A stretch of 64,000 nt of DNA from assembly GCF_000478585.1 (NCBI RefSeq), contig NZ_ARWI01000001.1, positions 806,001 through 870,000 of the forward strand, in the 5' to 3' direction. Positions 55,430 through 64,000 of this stretch are shown piece by piece. The notes below the pieces were generated by a model. That model saw only the letters and a program-made list of their open reading frames with translations. It was not told the DNA's origin and did not search any database. This stretch comes from Thiomicrorhabdus sp. Kp2 (GTDB lineage: Bacteria > Pseudomonadota > Gammaproteobacteria > Thiomicrospirales > Thiomicrospiraceae). Numbering within the stretch: the stretch's first letter is position 1; every line of letters begins with the position of its first letter. Both the position numbers and the translations under genes were made by a program.

Positions 55430-56221
55430 TTATTGGCGTATTTTAACGCCTTTATTCAATAAAATCAGATTTATCGCAGAAACCAAAATAACAAAGAAGC
55501 TCGTTACCGCCAAACTCAAATAAACCGATACGTCAGACTGCTCAAAAAATCCGTATCTAAACCCATCTACCATATAAAAGAATGGATTAAAGTGCGAAGC
55601 TTGCTGCCAAACCTCTGGTAATGCATGAATAGAGTAAAACACCCCACTCAAAAAAGTCAGTGGCATAATAATAAAATTCTGAAACGCAGCAAGATGGTCA
55701 TATTTTTCGGAAACAATGCCTGCTAACATGCCTAATCCCCCCATCATAGCTGCACTTAATACGGCAAAAACAATAATCCAAAGGGGTTGATGCCAAGTTA
55801 AATCAAACCACATAATACCAATGACTAAAATACCTAAACCCACTGCAACACCACGAACAATTGAGGCTGCTACAAAGGCCATATACAACTCAAAAGGTGA
55901 GATTGGGCTCAGTAACACAAAGGTTAAGTTGCCGTGCATTTTTGACTGAATTAAACTCGATGAACTATTTGAAAATGCATTTTGCAATATCGCCATCATT
56001 ACCAGGCCTGGTATCAAGAACTGGCTGTATGATAATCCTGAATAGGTTTCAATTTGTGAAGCGATAACTTGGCCAAAAACCAATAAATATAATAGGGTTG
56101 ATACCACTGGGGCAAAAACCGTTTGCACCACCACAGAATAAAAACGGCGAATCTCTTTAATAAACAGAGCCCAAAATCCCGTAAAATTAAAGCTAAACAT
56201 AGAGAATAAACTAGACAACAT
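55430..56221 (-). CDS. ABC-2 type exporter permease
   Basis: The 263-residue inner-membrane protein has six membrane segments in the ABC-2 pattern (YadH/NodJ-like). It begins with an amphipathic FWALFIKEIRRFYSVVVQTV and has the family's FLSGVFYSIHALPEVWQQ near residue 190. It overlaps its ATPase partner by one base. The substrate is unknown; in other gammaproteobacteria the same pair sits between mlaB and ibaG/murA. An exact 12-bp palindrome copy lies in the gene at 56001. Confidence 0.92.
   Translation of the reverse strand: MLSSLFSMFSFNFTGFWALFIKEIRRFYSVVVQTVFAPVVSTLLYLLVFGQVIASQIETYSGLSYSQFLIPGLVMMAILQNAFSNSSSSLIQSKMHGNLTFVLLSPISPFELYMAFVAASIVRGVAVGLGILVIGIMWFDLTWHQPLWIIVFAVLSAAMMGGLGMLAGIVSEKYDHLAAFQNFIIMPLTFLSGVFYSIHALPEVWQQASHFNPFFYMVDGFRYGFFEQSDVSVYLSLAVTSFFVILVSAINLILLNKGVKIRQ
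56001..56012. repeat. 12-bp palindrome, copy 15 (inside the ABC-2 permease gene)
   Basis: Exact copy within the coding region, read on the minus strand as IPGLVM. Confidence 0.97.
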
Positions 56222-57138
56222 TACGCCACCCCCTCAGAAGTTAAATCTAAAAACACCTCTTCCAAAGTAGCATCTCGACTGCTGACATCGGTAACATCTA
56301 AACCTGCCTTTTCAATCAAGCCCAAGACCTCTGCCATTGAACTATTTTTATCAATTTGAAATACATAGCTATTGTGCTCTTTTTCAACCAATAAATCCGC
56401 TAAAGATCCCGTTAACTCATTGGCCAATTTAGCCACATTAACTCGCAGATAGCGATAGGGATGTTTTGATAATAACGCTTGGGTATTATCTAGCGCCTTT
56501 ATTTGGCCTTTTTGCATAATGGCCACTCTGTCACACAAGGCTTCCGCCTCTTCTAAATAGTGGGTGGTTAAGATAATCGTATGCCCTTGTTGGTGTAGCT
56601 CTTTGGTGAATTCCCATAAGGTTCTGCGTAAATCCACATCCACACCTGCGGTAGGCTCATCTAACACCAAAACCTTAGGTTTATGCACCAACGCCATGGC
56701 AATCAGAACACGACGTTTCATCCCCCCAGAAAGCTGACTGGTATTAGCATCCGCTTTATCCGCCAGTGCTAAACGTTCTAAAAGTTCATTAATCCATTTT
56801 TTTTGCTGGGGGCCTTTCATACCAAAATAACCCGACTGCAACTCAAGCAACTCTTTAATTGAAAAAAATGGATCCGCAATTAACTCTTGTGGCACTAACC
56901 CCAATAGGCGACGAGTGTGGCGATAATCATCAATCACATCATAACCTTGAACTTGAATATTGCCCGAAGTAGGCACTACCAAACCAGACATCGCATTGAT
57001 TAAAGTCGATTTACCTGCCCCATTAGGGCCTAATAAACCAAAAAAAGCGCCCTCTTCCACATCAAAAGAAACGCCTTTCAATGCTTGTAATTCAGCGTAA
57101 TCTTTAACCACATTGTTAAATTGAACAGCTAATGCCAT
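56221..57138 (-). CDS. ABC-2 type exporter ATP-binding protein
   Basis: The 305-residue protein has Walker A GLLGPNGAGKSTLINAMSG, Q-loop VPQELIADPF, signature LSGGMKRRVLIAMALVH and Walker B VLVLDEPTAGVDVDLR, plus a C-terminal extension of about 80 residues seen in CcmA/YadG-type subunits. I start it at the ATG at 57138 because AAGGG precedes it; nine upstream codons are also open. It pairs with the permease immediately downstream. Confidence 0.94.
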   Translation of the reverse strand: MALAVQFNNVVKDYAELQALKGVSFDVEEGAFFGLLGPNGAGKSTLINAMSGLVVPTSGNIQVQGYDVIDDYRHTRRLLGLVPQELIADPFFSIKELLELQSGYFGMKGPQQKKWINELLERLALADKADANTSQLSGGMKRRVLIAMALVHKPKVLVLDEPTAGVDVDLRRTLWEFTKELHQQGHTIILTTHYLEEAEALCDRVAIMQKGQIKALDNTQALLSKHPYRYLRVNVAKLANELTGSLADLLVEKEHNSYVFQIDKNSSMAEVLGLIEKAGLDVTDVSSRDATLEEVFLDLTSEGVA

Positions 57139-57244
57139 TAACAAACCCTTTTTTAAAATCTTCAAAATGAAAATAGGGCCAATAAGCCCTATATAAAAAC
57201 CGTTCTATTAGAAAATTGCCTTCTAATAGAAAATAAGCATCACC

Positions 57245-57544
57245 CTATACCAAGGCCAACACCTCATCTAAATCATATAATTTAATGAGTGTTTGCAAAT
57301 CTTCTGGCAGCTGAATGACCTGTAATTTTTCATCTAAATTAGACGACCAAATTAATAACACCGCAAATATTGCGCTATCCGCTTTAATAACCTGACTAAA
57401 GTCTACTTTTTTAACGGGTAAACTTAGCCAACCATTCTCCTTTATTAAAGCAGCCAATTGATTTATGCCTAATTGAGCAGGTAAAACCAGTTTGGACTCG
57501 ACTGAATCCCAATGAATTAATTTGCCTTCATTCGTCGTTGTCAT
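57245..57544 (-). CDS. mlaB: STAS-domain protein MlaB
   Basis: MlaB is the small STAS subunit that stabilises the MlaF ATPase in the inner-membrane lipid transporter. The 99-residue sequence is divergent but has the STAS strand-helix pattern (KVDFSQVIKADSAIFAVLLI) with a serine in the position of the family's conserved residue. It overlaps mlaC by one base and is the last of mlaF-E-D-C-B. Identification relies mostly on context and length. Confidence 0.85.
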   Translation of the reverse strand: MTTTNEGKLIHWDSVESKLVLPAQLGINQLAALIKENGWLSLPVKKVDFSQVIKADSAIFAVLLIWSSNLDEKLQVIQLPEDLQTLIKLYDLDEVLALV

Positions 57545-58218
57545 TAAGCGTTACCATTAAAGTCAGCGTTTTTTGACTGCATCTCTGTAATCACCTCATC
57601 CAAACCTTTTTTAGAGATATCTGAATCATACGCTTTACGGTAACTTAACAGCATACTGATGCCCTCTACCGCTACATCATAAAGCATCCACTTTTGAGTG
57701 GTTTTATTTAAATAAACACGATAGATAACATCCGATTTATTGCCATCAGACTGCAAAACGCTCGAAGCCACCGTAACTCGACCTGGTTTCTCTTGTTGCG
57801 CATTTTTTACTTCAACAGAATCAATATTTAGTTTAAGCAAACTTTGTGAATAGGAGCGAATCAATGTATTAGTAAAAGCGTTAACAAACTCCGTTTTTTG
57901 CTTATCCGTTGCTGTTCGCCAATGTTTTCCCATAACATATCGCGCCATTTTCTCTGTATCGATATAAGGCAAAACAAAAGAGGTTGCAAATACCTTAACC
58001 TGAGCTGGATCACTCTCCAAAGCCTCACGATTTGTATTTAACTCGGCGATGACTTTATTTGACAACGCCAACACCATCGCTTGTGGATCATCTTGATTAA
58101 TTAACTCCACTTCAGCAAATGCAGAGCTATTGAATAGCGCAACAAAAACCATTGTTAAAAACAGTTTAAAACTTTGAGAGAGCTTAAAAGACACGTACTT
58201 AACGTTTTTTGACAACAC
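57544..58218 (-). CDS. mlaC: Periplasmic phospholipid-binding protein MlaC
   Basis: MlaC carries phospholipids between the outer-membrane MlaA complex and the MlaFEDB complex. The 224-residue protein has a signal peptide (LFLTMVFVALFNSSAFA) and the Ttg2/MlaC domain (FVLPYIDTEKMARYVMGKHW; WMLYDVAVEGISMLLSYR). The start is uncertain: a GTG at 58218 lies one base after the mlaD stop with GGAG 9 bases upstream, and I prefer it. GTG at 58239 or 58194 are alternatives. Confidence 0.92.
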   Translation of the reverse strand: MLSKNVKYVSFKLSQSFKLFLTMVFVALFNSSAFAEVELINQDDPQAMVLALSNKVIAELNTNREALESDPAQVKVFATSFVLPYIDTEKMARYVMGKHWRTATDKQKTEFVNAFTNTLIRSYSQSLLKLNIDSVEVKNAQQEKPGRVTVASSVLQSDGNKSDVIYRVYLNKTTQKWMLYDVAVEGISMLLSYRKAYDSDISKKGLDEVITEMQSKNADFNGNA

Positions 58219-58219
58219 C

Positions 58220-58690
58220 TTAATTATCTCCACTTTCACTAAATTTCACTAAAAACTGACCAATTAAATCCTCTAGTACAAGAGCTGATTGGGTTAAATC
58301 AATTTGACTACCGTCCTTTAGAGATTCCTCTTCACCCCCAATTTCTATCCCCACATACTGGTCACCCAGTAGACCTGAAGTTAAGATTGAAGCAGAAGAG
58401 TCCATTGGTAACTCATTATAGGTGTTATCCATTTTCATAATCACCTTGGCTTTAAATGAGACAGGATCGACCATAATTTCAGTCACTCGTCCAATCACAA
58501 CACCACTCATTTTTACTGGCGCTCGTACTTTTAAACCACCAATATTGTCAAACAGTGCACTGATTTGATAACTTGGCTTCTCTTTCCAACTACTGAAGTT
58601 ACTTACTTGCAAAGCAATCATCACCAAGGCGAGTATGCTCATTAAGACAAATGCGCCCACCCAAATTTCAATTTTTGCTTGTCGCTTCAT
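58220..58690 (-). CDS. mlaD: MCE-domain protein MlaD
   Basis: MlaD forms a hexameric ring anchored in the inner membrane and contacts MlaC. The 156-residue protein has one N-terminal membrane helix (EIWVGAFVLMSILALVMIAL) and an MCE domain (FDNIGGLKVRAPVKMSGVVI ... SGLLGDQYVGIE). The C-terminal helix LVLEDLIGQFLVKFSE closes the hydrophobic pore in homologues. It lies between mlaE (37 bp) and mlaC. Confidence 0.95.
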   Translation of the reverse strand: MKRQAKIEIWVGAFVLMSILALVMIALQVSNFSSWKEKPSYQISALFDNIGGLKVRAPVKMSGVVIGRVTEIMVDPVSFKAKVIMKMDNTYNELPMDSSASILTSGLLGDQYVGIEIGGEEESLKDGSQIDLTQSALVLEDLIGQFLVKFSESGDN

Positions 58691-58727
58691 GTGATTTTTC
58701 CCTTTAAATCATATTGCTTACACGACA

Positions 58728-59537
58728 TTAATTAAACATCAATGTCGTTAAAATAAAGTCTAGCCCAAGTACACCCAATGAACTGTGCACCACGGTTCGA
58801 GTGGTTGCACCACTCACGCCCTCAGAGGTTGGAATAGCATCAAACCCTTGATACAAAGCAATGATGGCAATCAAAATCGCAAATGCAATCGATTTAATAA
58901 TGCCGTTCATTACATCCTCTTGCCAATCAACATGGCTATTCATTTGTGACCAAAAAGAGCCCTCATCAACCCCCAACCAACCTACGGCAACCATATAGCC
59001 GCCAATAATACCTAATGCGGTAAATAACAGAGTTAGTAAAGGTAGCGCAATAATCGCTGCGGTGAAGCGTGGAGCATAGATATATTTAAGAGGATCAATT
59101 GCCATCATTTCTAATGCGGATATCTGTTCTGTTGAGCGCATTAAACCAATTTCTGCCGTTAGTGCTGAACCCGCTCTACCTGCAAATAACAGTGCGGCAA
59201 CCACTGGACCAAGTTCACGCAACAGAGATAAAGCGGTCATGGTTCCCACCGCTTCTTCTGAATTATAGTCCACTAAAACATTGTAGCCTTGCAGGCTTAG
59301 AACCATACCAACAAATAGACCTGCTGTAAGGATGATAGGCAGGGATAACACCCCTGCCACATAAATCTGTTTAGTTAATAAATCGATACGCCACAAAGAG
59401 TAAGGTATGGCAGGAAATAACGATACTAAAAAGAACGCCCCACGACCAAACGAACCAAGGATATTTAAGGTTTTTTTACCCAGCTCCTGTAAAAGTTTTA
59501 ATCCAAAAACAGGTTGTTTATTGATTTGTTGACTCAT
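58728..59537 (-). CDS. mlaE: Lipid ABC transporter permease MlaE
   Basis: MlaE is the inner-membrane permease of the Mla lipid transporter. The 269-residue protein shows the MlaE family core (VLSLQGYNVLVDYNSEEAVG, AGRAGSALTAEIGLMRSTEQ, EMMAIDPLKYIYAPRF). It starts five bases after mlaF and contains about five to six membrane helices. The standard gene order suggests that the system maintains outer-membrane lipid asymmetry. Confidence 0.96.
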   Translation of the reverse strand: MSQQINKQPVFGLKLLQELGKKTLNILGSFGRGAFFLVSLFPAIPYSLWRIDLLTKQIYVAGVLSLPIILTAGLFVGMVLSLQGYNVLVDYNSEEAVGTMTALSLLRELGPVVAALLFAGRAGSALTAEIGLMRSTEQISALEMMAIDPLKYIYAPRFTAAIIALPLLTLLFTALGIIGGYMVAVGWLGVDEGSFWSQMNSHVDWQEDVMNGIIKSIAFAILIAIIALYQGFDAIPTSEGVSGATTRTVVHSSLGVLGLDFILTTLMFN

Positions 59538-59542
59538 CAGTC

Positions 59543-60364
59543 TTACACACTTTGATTATTGGTTTTAAAAGGTGTCATATCATCCAGATACGAATCTTTT
59601 GAATAGTGAAATGGCACTGGACCATCAGGCAACCCATGAATAAACTGGTTAACATAGCCTGTTTTTTCATTAAGTAACTCTTCTTTGGTGCCCTGAGCAA
59701 TAATCTTACCTTCTGACATGACACACACATAATCGGCAATCGACAACACCTCATTCACATCATGGGAAACTACAACACTGGTTAAATTAAGACTGTCATT
59801 TAACTTACGAATTAACTCAACCAATACACCCATTGTAATAGGGTCTTGCCCAACAAAAGGCTCATCATAAAAAATCATCTCAGGATCGAGTGCAATACCA
59901 CGTGCTAAGGCGACTCTTCGCGACATACCACCAGAGAGTTCGGCTGGCATTAAGTCTTTAGCACCGCGCAAACCAACCGCCTGCAATTTCATTAATACCA
60001 GCGGATAGATTACCGACTCGGGTAATTTAGTATGCTCTCTTAATGGGAAAGCCACATTATCAAAAACATTTAAATCCGTTAACAGAGCACCACTTTGAAA
60101 AAGCATACCCATCTTTCTTCTTAGCTGATAAAGTTTTTTACGAGGTAGTTTATGAACATTTTCACCTTCAACAAAAATCTCACCAATATCTGGCTGAAGC
60201 TGACCTGCAATTAATTTAAGAAGAGTTGTTTTCCCAGAACCACTAGGCCCCATAATTGCAGTCACTTTGCCTCTTGGAATACTCAACGAAATATCATCAA
60301 AGATTTTTCGTTCACCACGCATAAAGGATAAATTTTTAATTTCTATTAATGTCTGATTTTGCAT
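59543..60364 (-). CDS. mlaF: Lipid ABC transporter ATP-binding protein MlaF
   Basis: MlaF powers the MlaFEDB lipid transporter. The 273-residue protein has Walker A GPSGSGKTTLLKLIAG, signature LSGGMSRRVALARGIA and Walker B MIFYDEPFVGQDP, all intact, and a C-terminal tail of about 25 residues beyond the ABC domain. It is first in mlaF-E-D-C-B. An exact 12-bp palindrome copy lies 39 bp upstream of its start. Confidence 0.96.
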   Translation of the reverse strand: MQNQTLIEIKNLSFMRGERKIFDDISLSIPRGKVTAIMGPSGSGKTTLLKLIAGQLQPDIGEIFVEGENVHKLPRKKLYQLRRKMGMLFQSGALLTDLNVFDNVAFPLREHTKLPESVIYPLVLMKLQAVGLRGAKDLMPAELSGGMSRRVALARGIALDPEMIFYDEPFVGQDPITMGVLVELIRKLNDSLNLTSVVVSHDVNEVLSIADYVCVMSEGKIIAQGTKEELLNEKTGYVNQFIHGLPDGPVPFHYSKDSYLDDMTPFKTNNQSV

Positions 60365-60402
60365 ATTAATTAATGTCGATTGCGACTGTCGCTTTTCATG
60401 TT

Positions 60403-60414
60403 ACCAGGCCTGGT
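60403..60414. repeat. 12-bp palindrome, copy 16
   Basis: Exact copy 39 bp upstream of mlaF, extending to 14 bp. Confidence 0.97.
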
Positions 60415-60542
60415 ATTTTATCGTATTTATTGAACCATCATTATAAAGATAGACAATAAACCTTTTAATAAAAGAGTTAATTTCATTAAAACATGACTAA
60501 ATAGTTAATATGTAAAAACCAAAAAACCATTTTTTATAGCGC

Positions 60543-61145
60543 TTAATAGCCTAAAAACTCACCAATCGTTTTTAAATTAAACAACTGCTTCATATTAACA
60601 TTTTCAGCCTTAACCAATAAAGCGCCACCTTGAAGCGTTTCTGGCAAACTTTTCATATAACTTTGCAATAACTCAGTTTGCGCTTTTGCATCGTCACTCA
60701 CACCCTCAACCACACCACACAAAGCGCCTGAACAAGTCTGATTGCCATAAACCCATTGCCAACCTGGAAGTATTTGGGTTTTTGACACTAAAGTCACAGG
60801 CAAACCTGCACACGTTAATGGCGTACCCTGCTCCTCAGAAAACATAACAACACCTGCTGAAAGTGAGGATAACTTCTCAACAATTGCCGTTAATTGACTT
60901 TCTTTTGTTTCATCACAAGCGTCTCGCACTTCAAAATAAAAGCTAAAGTCACCTTCTACAGCATCGACAACCTCTTCTATTTGCTCATCATTCCAGCTTA
61001 ACCAGTTAACTTGTGGCACGAGTACAACTCTATAAGCATTGCTGTAATAATCCAACATCCACTCTTCTGGCAAATCATCAGGGTAAAAACCGCCTCTCCA
61101 AGAATCGTATTGCCATCCAAAAGTACCGATTTGTAGATTTTCCAT
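60543..61145 (-). CDS. Short DUF72/YecE-like protein
   Basis: The first 40 residues resemble the DUF72/YecE family (IGTFGWQYDSWRGGFYPDDL ... YYSNAYRVV), a TIM-barrel-like group of unknown function. The remaining 160 residues match less clearly. At 200 residues it is shorter than typical members (about 240-290). Whether it is a reduced but functional version or a diverged relative cannot be said. It stands alone between the mla operon and a MITE-like repeat. Confidence 0.65.
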   Translation of the reverse strand: MENLQIGTFGWQYDSWRGGFYPDDLPEEWMLDYYSNAYRVVLVPQVNWLSWNDEQIEEVVDAVEGDFSFYFEVRDACDETKESQLTAIVEKLSSLSAGVVMFSEEQGTPLTCAGLPVTLVSKTQILPGWQWVYGNQTCSGALCGVVEGVSDDAKAQTELLQSYMKSLPETLQGGALLVKAENVNMKQLFNLKTIGEFLGY

Positions 61146-61603
61146 TCACACTATCCTTAAGCATTTCATACTAAAAAACCAGTGGCTATTTTATCTCTTA
61201 TAAAATAAAACAATGCTTTTTCTTAGCCAAGACAAGATGATTAACCTCTTTAATGAGCTGCGTTTTTCACACCTAAAATTATTTATGAGACCTTTGCACG
61301 AGTGAGGTGCGTGGGAAAAAATAGACGTAAGTACCCCTTGAGGGTATAAAATTTACCTGATTGCGGCGAAAAACGCAGTGAATAGCTAGCTATTCGCCAG
61401 TTTTTTAACAAAAAACAGGCGAATTTTAGCCATTTTTAACCGTGTCTCGACTCGTTCAAAGGTCTTATTTATAAAATGCCTTAAAATAAACCATCATAAA
61501 ATCAAACCACTAGAGACTCATAAACAAAGTTTATTTCAGCAATGATTTTAGTTATAATCCTTCCCTCAATTTTTATGAAAGATTTAAAAAGGCAGATGTA
61601 CAC
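61146..61603. other. 458-bp spacer between the DUF72-like and antiporter genes
   Basis: The two genes diverge. The spacer holds MITE-like copy 2 (61287-61466). The rest is AT-rich and presumably carries both promoters; I recognise no other structure. Confidence 0.7.
61287..61466 (+). mobile_element. MITE-like element, copy 2 (180 bp)
   Basis: Begins GAGACCTTTGCACGAGT and ends with the inverse ACTCGTTCAAAGGTCTT. The six bases ATTTAT flank both sides (61281-61286 and 61467-61472), a probable target duplication. Inside is a perfect palindrome GAATAGCTAGCTATTC (16 bp). The ends resemble those of IS5-type elements, but I cannot identify the parent. It has no coding capacity. Confidence 0.75.
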
Positions 61604-62593
61604 ATGTTAACAGCGCTATTGCTACCCAGCATACTTCTCATTATTGGATTAGCACTCCTCGTATGGAGTTCTGATATCTTTATTGAAGGTGCTGCCAGCA
61701 CAGCGAAACACCATAACATTTCGCCTTTGGTTATCGGTGTAGTGGTACTTGGTTTTGGTACTTCCATGCCCGAAGTTGTGGTGGCTGTTCTCGCCTCTTT
61801 AGATAACAGCCCTGGCCTGGCTGTCGGTAATGCCGTTGGTTCAAACATTGCCAATATTGCCTTAGTACTTGGTGCAACCGCGTTAATAGCACCTATCGCA
61901 GTAAAGTCATCTATTCTAAAACGCGAACTTCCTGTACTTCTAGCCATTTCTATTGGCGCTTACCTTCTTGTTTTAGATGGTTACCTAACGGTTATTGATG
62001 GTGCGATATTAGTTGTCGCACTAATATTAGTCATGTTTTGGATGATTAAGGCAAATAAATCAATAAACCCTAGTGACCCTCTTGCAAAAGAGACAAAAAG
62101 TGAATTAGATGAACTCCCTGAACTGAGCAAAGAAAAAGCACTCGCTTACCTATTAGGCGGTCTGGTTATTTTAATGATAAGCGCCAAAATGATGGTTTCT
62201 GGTGCTGAAAGCATTGCCCATTTTTTTGAAGTGCCTGATGTTGTCATCGGTTTAACCATTATTGCCATTGGCACAAGCTTGCCAGAACTTGCTGCTGCCA
62301 TTGCCGCAGCCCGTAAAAATGAAGCCGACTTAATGATTGGTAACATTCTTGGTTCCAACCTATTCAACATTCTGGCCGTTTTAGCTGTACCAGCTTTATT
62401 AGCGCCCGCAGCACTAGATAAAGATGTCTTAAATATCGATATACCCATTATGCTTGGCTTCACACTGCTTATGTTGTTGATGGCTATCCCACGAAAAGGT
62501 GGCGCTGTCATCTATAAAACTAAAGGGTTCCTCCTAGTTTCTCTTTTCGTTGCTTACTTAATCTTACTTTACTTCCGCTCGACAGCTGTTTAA
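61604..62593 (+). CDS. Calcium/sodium antiporter (CaxA/YrbG family)
   Basis: The 329-residue inner-membrane protein has the two inverted alpha repeats of the CaCA superfamily: GFGTSMPEVVVAVLASLD with GNAVGSNIANIALVLG, and AIGTSLPELAAAIAAARK with GNILGSNLFNILAVLA. It has about ten helices. In E. coli the homologue yrbG heads yrbG-kdsD-kdsC-lptC-lptA. Here it directly precedes kdsC, with no kdsD in between. Confidence 0.95.
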   Translation: MLTALLLPSILLIIGLALLVWSSDIFIEGAASTAKHHNISPLVIGVVVLGFGTSMPEVVVAVLASLDNSPGLAVGNAVGSNIANIALVLGATALIAPIAVKSSILKRELPVLLAISIGAYLLVLDGYLTVIDGAILVVALILVMFWMIKANKSINPSDPLAKETKSELDELPELSKEKALAYLLGGLVILMISAKMMVSGAESIAHFFEVPDVVIGLTIIAIGTSLPELAAAIAAARKNEADLMIGNILGSNLFNILAVLAVPALLAPAALDKDVLNIDIPIMLGFTLLMLLMAIPRKGGAVIYKTKGFLLVSLFVAYLILLYFRSTAV

Positions 62594-62666
62594 AGTATAA
62601 GCCCAATAGACTGACGTTCAGTTAAGTAACAAGAGACTTACTTAACTTCACTTAAAAGGCTGATTC

Positions 62667-63209
62667 ATGAACATTCCTGAGCATCTCATCGCGAAAGCGC
62701 AAAAAATTAAACTTCTAATCTTAGATGTTGATGGTGTCATGACCGACAACCGTCTTTTTTACAGCGATGATGGCATTGAATATAAATCATTCAATACTCG
62801 CGATGGCCACGGCATGGTTTTATTACAGAAAAGCCAAGTTGATATAGGCATTATCACAGGCCGCAAATCTCAACTGGTTACCAACCGTATGAAAGACCTA
62901 AAGGTCAAACATGTCTATCAAGGTGTGCCTGATAAACTTCCTACTTTCCTCAAACTGGTTGAAACATTAAATTTAGAACTGGATGAAATTGCTTATATTG
63001 GCGATGATATTTTAGATTTACCGATATTATTGCGTGTTGGATTAGGCGTTACACCCGCTGATGGCGATAATGAAGTTAAATCAAGAGTACACTATATTTC
63101 TCAATATGGTGGTGGCCAAGGTTGTGTAAGAGAGGTGTGTGAAATGATTATGCGCTCACAAGGTTCATGGCAACAACACATGGATTTCTTTTTAAGAGAT
63201 TTAAGCTAA
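62667..63209 (+). CDS. kdsC: 3-deoxy-D-manno-octulosonate 8-phosphate phosphatase KdsC
   Basis: KdsC removes phosphate from KDO 8-phosphate in lipopolysaccharide core synthesis. The 180-residue HAD-superfamily protein lacks a cap domain and has the nucleophile pair D20 and D22 in LLILDVDGVMTD. It also has the GITGRKSQLV segment and IAYIGDDILDLP near residue 110. It precedes lptC by 26 bp, as usual. Confidence 0.96.
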   Translation: MNIPEHLIAKAQKIKLLILDVDGVMTDNRLFYSDDGIEYKSFNTRDGHGMVLLQKSQVDIGIITGRKSQLVTNRMKDLKVKHVYQGVPDKLPTFLKLVETLNLELDEIAYIGDDILDLPILLRVGLGVTPADGDNEVKSRVHYISQYGGGQGCVREVCEMIMRSQGSWQQHMDFFLRDLS

Positions 63210-63235
63210 TTCTGTTGAGTTGGAAACCCTAATCC

Positions 63236-63847
63236 ATGCGCCTTTCAAGATTACGAATCCTACTTTTAAGCTTACTACTTGCCACAATCAGCTTATGGAT
63301 AACCAACCAACAATCGCAATCGACCGTCAGTGACACAAATCAACAAAAAACCGAGCTAGGATATAGCTGGCAGGCCAGCCAAACAATTGTATGGAATATA
63401 TCGCCAAACGAACCCGATAAACAATCAGTTCTGCAAGCCAAAACAATTCTCTATAAAGAGAGTGAACAAAGAAGTGAATACCAACAACCGTATATTGAAC
63501 TCACTGATTTACAGAGTACCACGACCTTAACCAGTGACTACGGCGAAAGCTTAGATGATAAAGTTTTTCACTTTACCAATCATGTGGTTATGACTCAAAA
63601 AGAAAACCTTCAGCCCACGCAAGCAGTCCAGCAAACAACTCTTAAAACCCAACAGTTAACCTATAACCTACAAACAAATGAACTATCAACAGATGCAAAA
63701 GTTGTCATTACACAATACAATGGCCAAACGAGTGGAACAGGGTTAAAAGCCAATCTCAAAACATCAGAACTTGAATTGTTATCTGATGTAAAAGGCACCT
63801 ACTATCCGCAACAAATGCAAAACACCGTTCAAGTTAAAGAGCCATAG
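63236..63847 (+). CDS. lptC: LPS export protein LptC
   Basis: LptC is the bitopic inner-membrane protein that receives lipopolysaccharide from LptBFG and passes it to LptA. The 203-residue protein has one N-terminal membrane helix (ILLLSLLLATISLWIT) and a periplasmic beta-jellyroll with the family's late strand pattern (QQLTYNLQTNELSTDAKV). Divergence is normal for LptC, and context with kdsC and lptA supports the call. Confidence 0.92.
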   Translation: MRLSRLRILLLSLLLATISLWITNQQSQSTVSDTNQQKTELGYSWQASQTIVWNISPNEPDKQSVLQAKTILYKESEQRSEYQQPYIELTDLQSTTTLTSDYGESLDDKVFHFTNHVVMTQKENLQPTQAVQQTTLKTQQLTYNLQTNELSTDAKVVITQYNGQTSGTGLKANLKTSELELLSDVKGTYYPQQMQNTVQVKEP

Positions 63848-63848
63848 C

Positions 63849-64000
63849 ATGCAATATACACATTCACGCTTCATCACATTCATCAGTATAATCGGCTTTT
63901 TTTTAAGCACTAGCATTGCTTGCGCAGCGACCAAAAAACAGAATACGCCAGATGAACAACAACCTGTTAATATTAGCGCCAATAGCCTGCTAGCGAGTGA
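63849..64000 (+). CDS. lptA: LPS transport periplasmic protein LptA (5' part, runs off the window)
   Basis: Only the first 50 codons are inside the window. They begin one base after the lptC stop. The start MQYTHSRFITFISIIGFFLS is a signal peptide, and the mature region begins the LptA pattern (PVNISANSLLASE). LptA forms the periplasmic bridge for lipopolysaccharide between LptC and LptD. The call rests on gene order and this short match. Confidence 0.85.
   Translation, partial: MQYTHSRFITFISIIGFFLSTSIACAATKKQNTPDEQQPVNISANSLLAS

Overview
The window is chromosomal DNA from a gammaproteobacterium. The gene orders surA-side pdxA-rsmA-apaH, rpsP-rimM-trmD-rplS, petABC, mlaFEDCB-ibaG-murA-hisG-hisD and kdsC-lptC-lptA, the AT-rich base composition and the protein sequences fit the Thiomicrospira / Hydrogenovibrio / Thiomicrorhabdus group of sulfur oxidisers best. 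That placement is an inference; no rRNA is present to confirm it. Almost all of the window is ordinary core genome. I see no tRNA, rRNA, CRISPR array, prophage or defence island.

Layout. 0-9.6 kb: pdxA-rsmA-apaH with a small membrane protein, a BolA protein, an exported DsrE-like protein, a VIT-type metal transporter, a voltage-gated cation channel and a [2Fe-2S] ferredoxin. 6.8-17.5 kb: a phosphate region (pstS and pit divergent, then pstC-pstA-pstB-phoU-phoB-phoR on the minus strand), with three TGTCA repeats 11 bp apart in front of pstS. 17.9-26.3 kb: a nitrogen region (glnA with a sigma-54 promoter, glnE, glnK-amtB) interrupted by an IS150-like IS3-family element that sits exactly in the loop of the shared glnA/glnE terminator. 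26.4-34.2 kb: a FliL-like protein, a small flagellin, valS, an SH3 membrane protein, a two-domain rhodanese and dsbC. 34.3-42.5 kb: xerD, the rpsP operon, ffh, a CcsA/HemX-like protein, a CorC-type transporter and an inositol-monophosphatase-family enzyme. 42.6-48 kb: a hybrid histidine kinase, a FadL-type porin and radA. 48.2-61.1 kb: the cytochrome bc1 operon, a Nif3-like protein, hisD/hisG, murA, ibaG, an ABC-2 exporter and the Mla lipid transport operon. 61.6 kb to the end: a Ca/Na antiporter, kdsC, lptC and the start of lptA.

The strongest unexplained signal is a 12-bp palindrome, ACCAGGCCTGGT. I count 16 exact copies in 64 kb, about one per 4 kb, against a chance expectation far below one. 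Twelve are intergenic, often beside rho-independent terminators or between convergent genes, and several have arms extended to 18-24 bp. Four lie inside genes. It resembles the highly iterated palindromes or uptake-signal repeats of other bacteria, and I do not recognise it as a described element. Other items of interest are the terminator-loop IS insertion, two copies of a MITE-like element with GAGACCTTTG ends, a channel selectivity filter resembling calcium-selective designs, and an inverted repeat in front of petABC.
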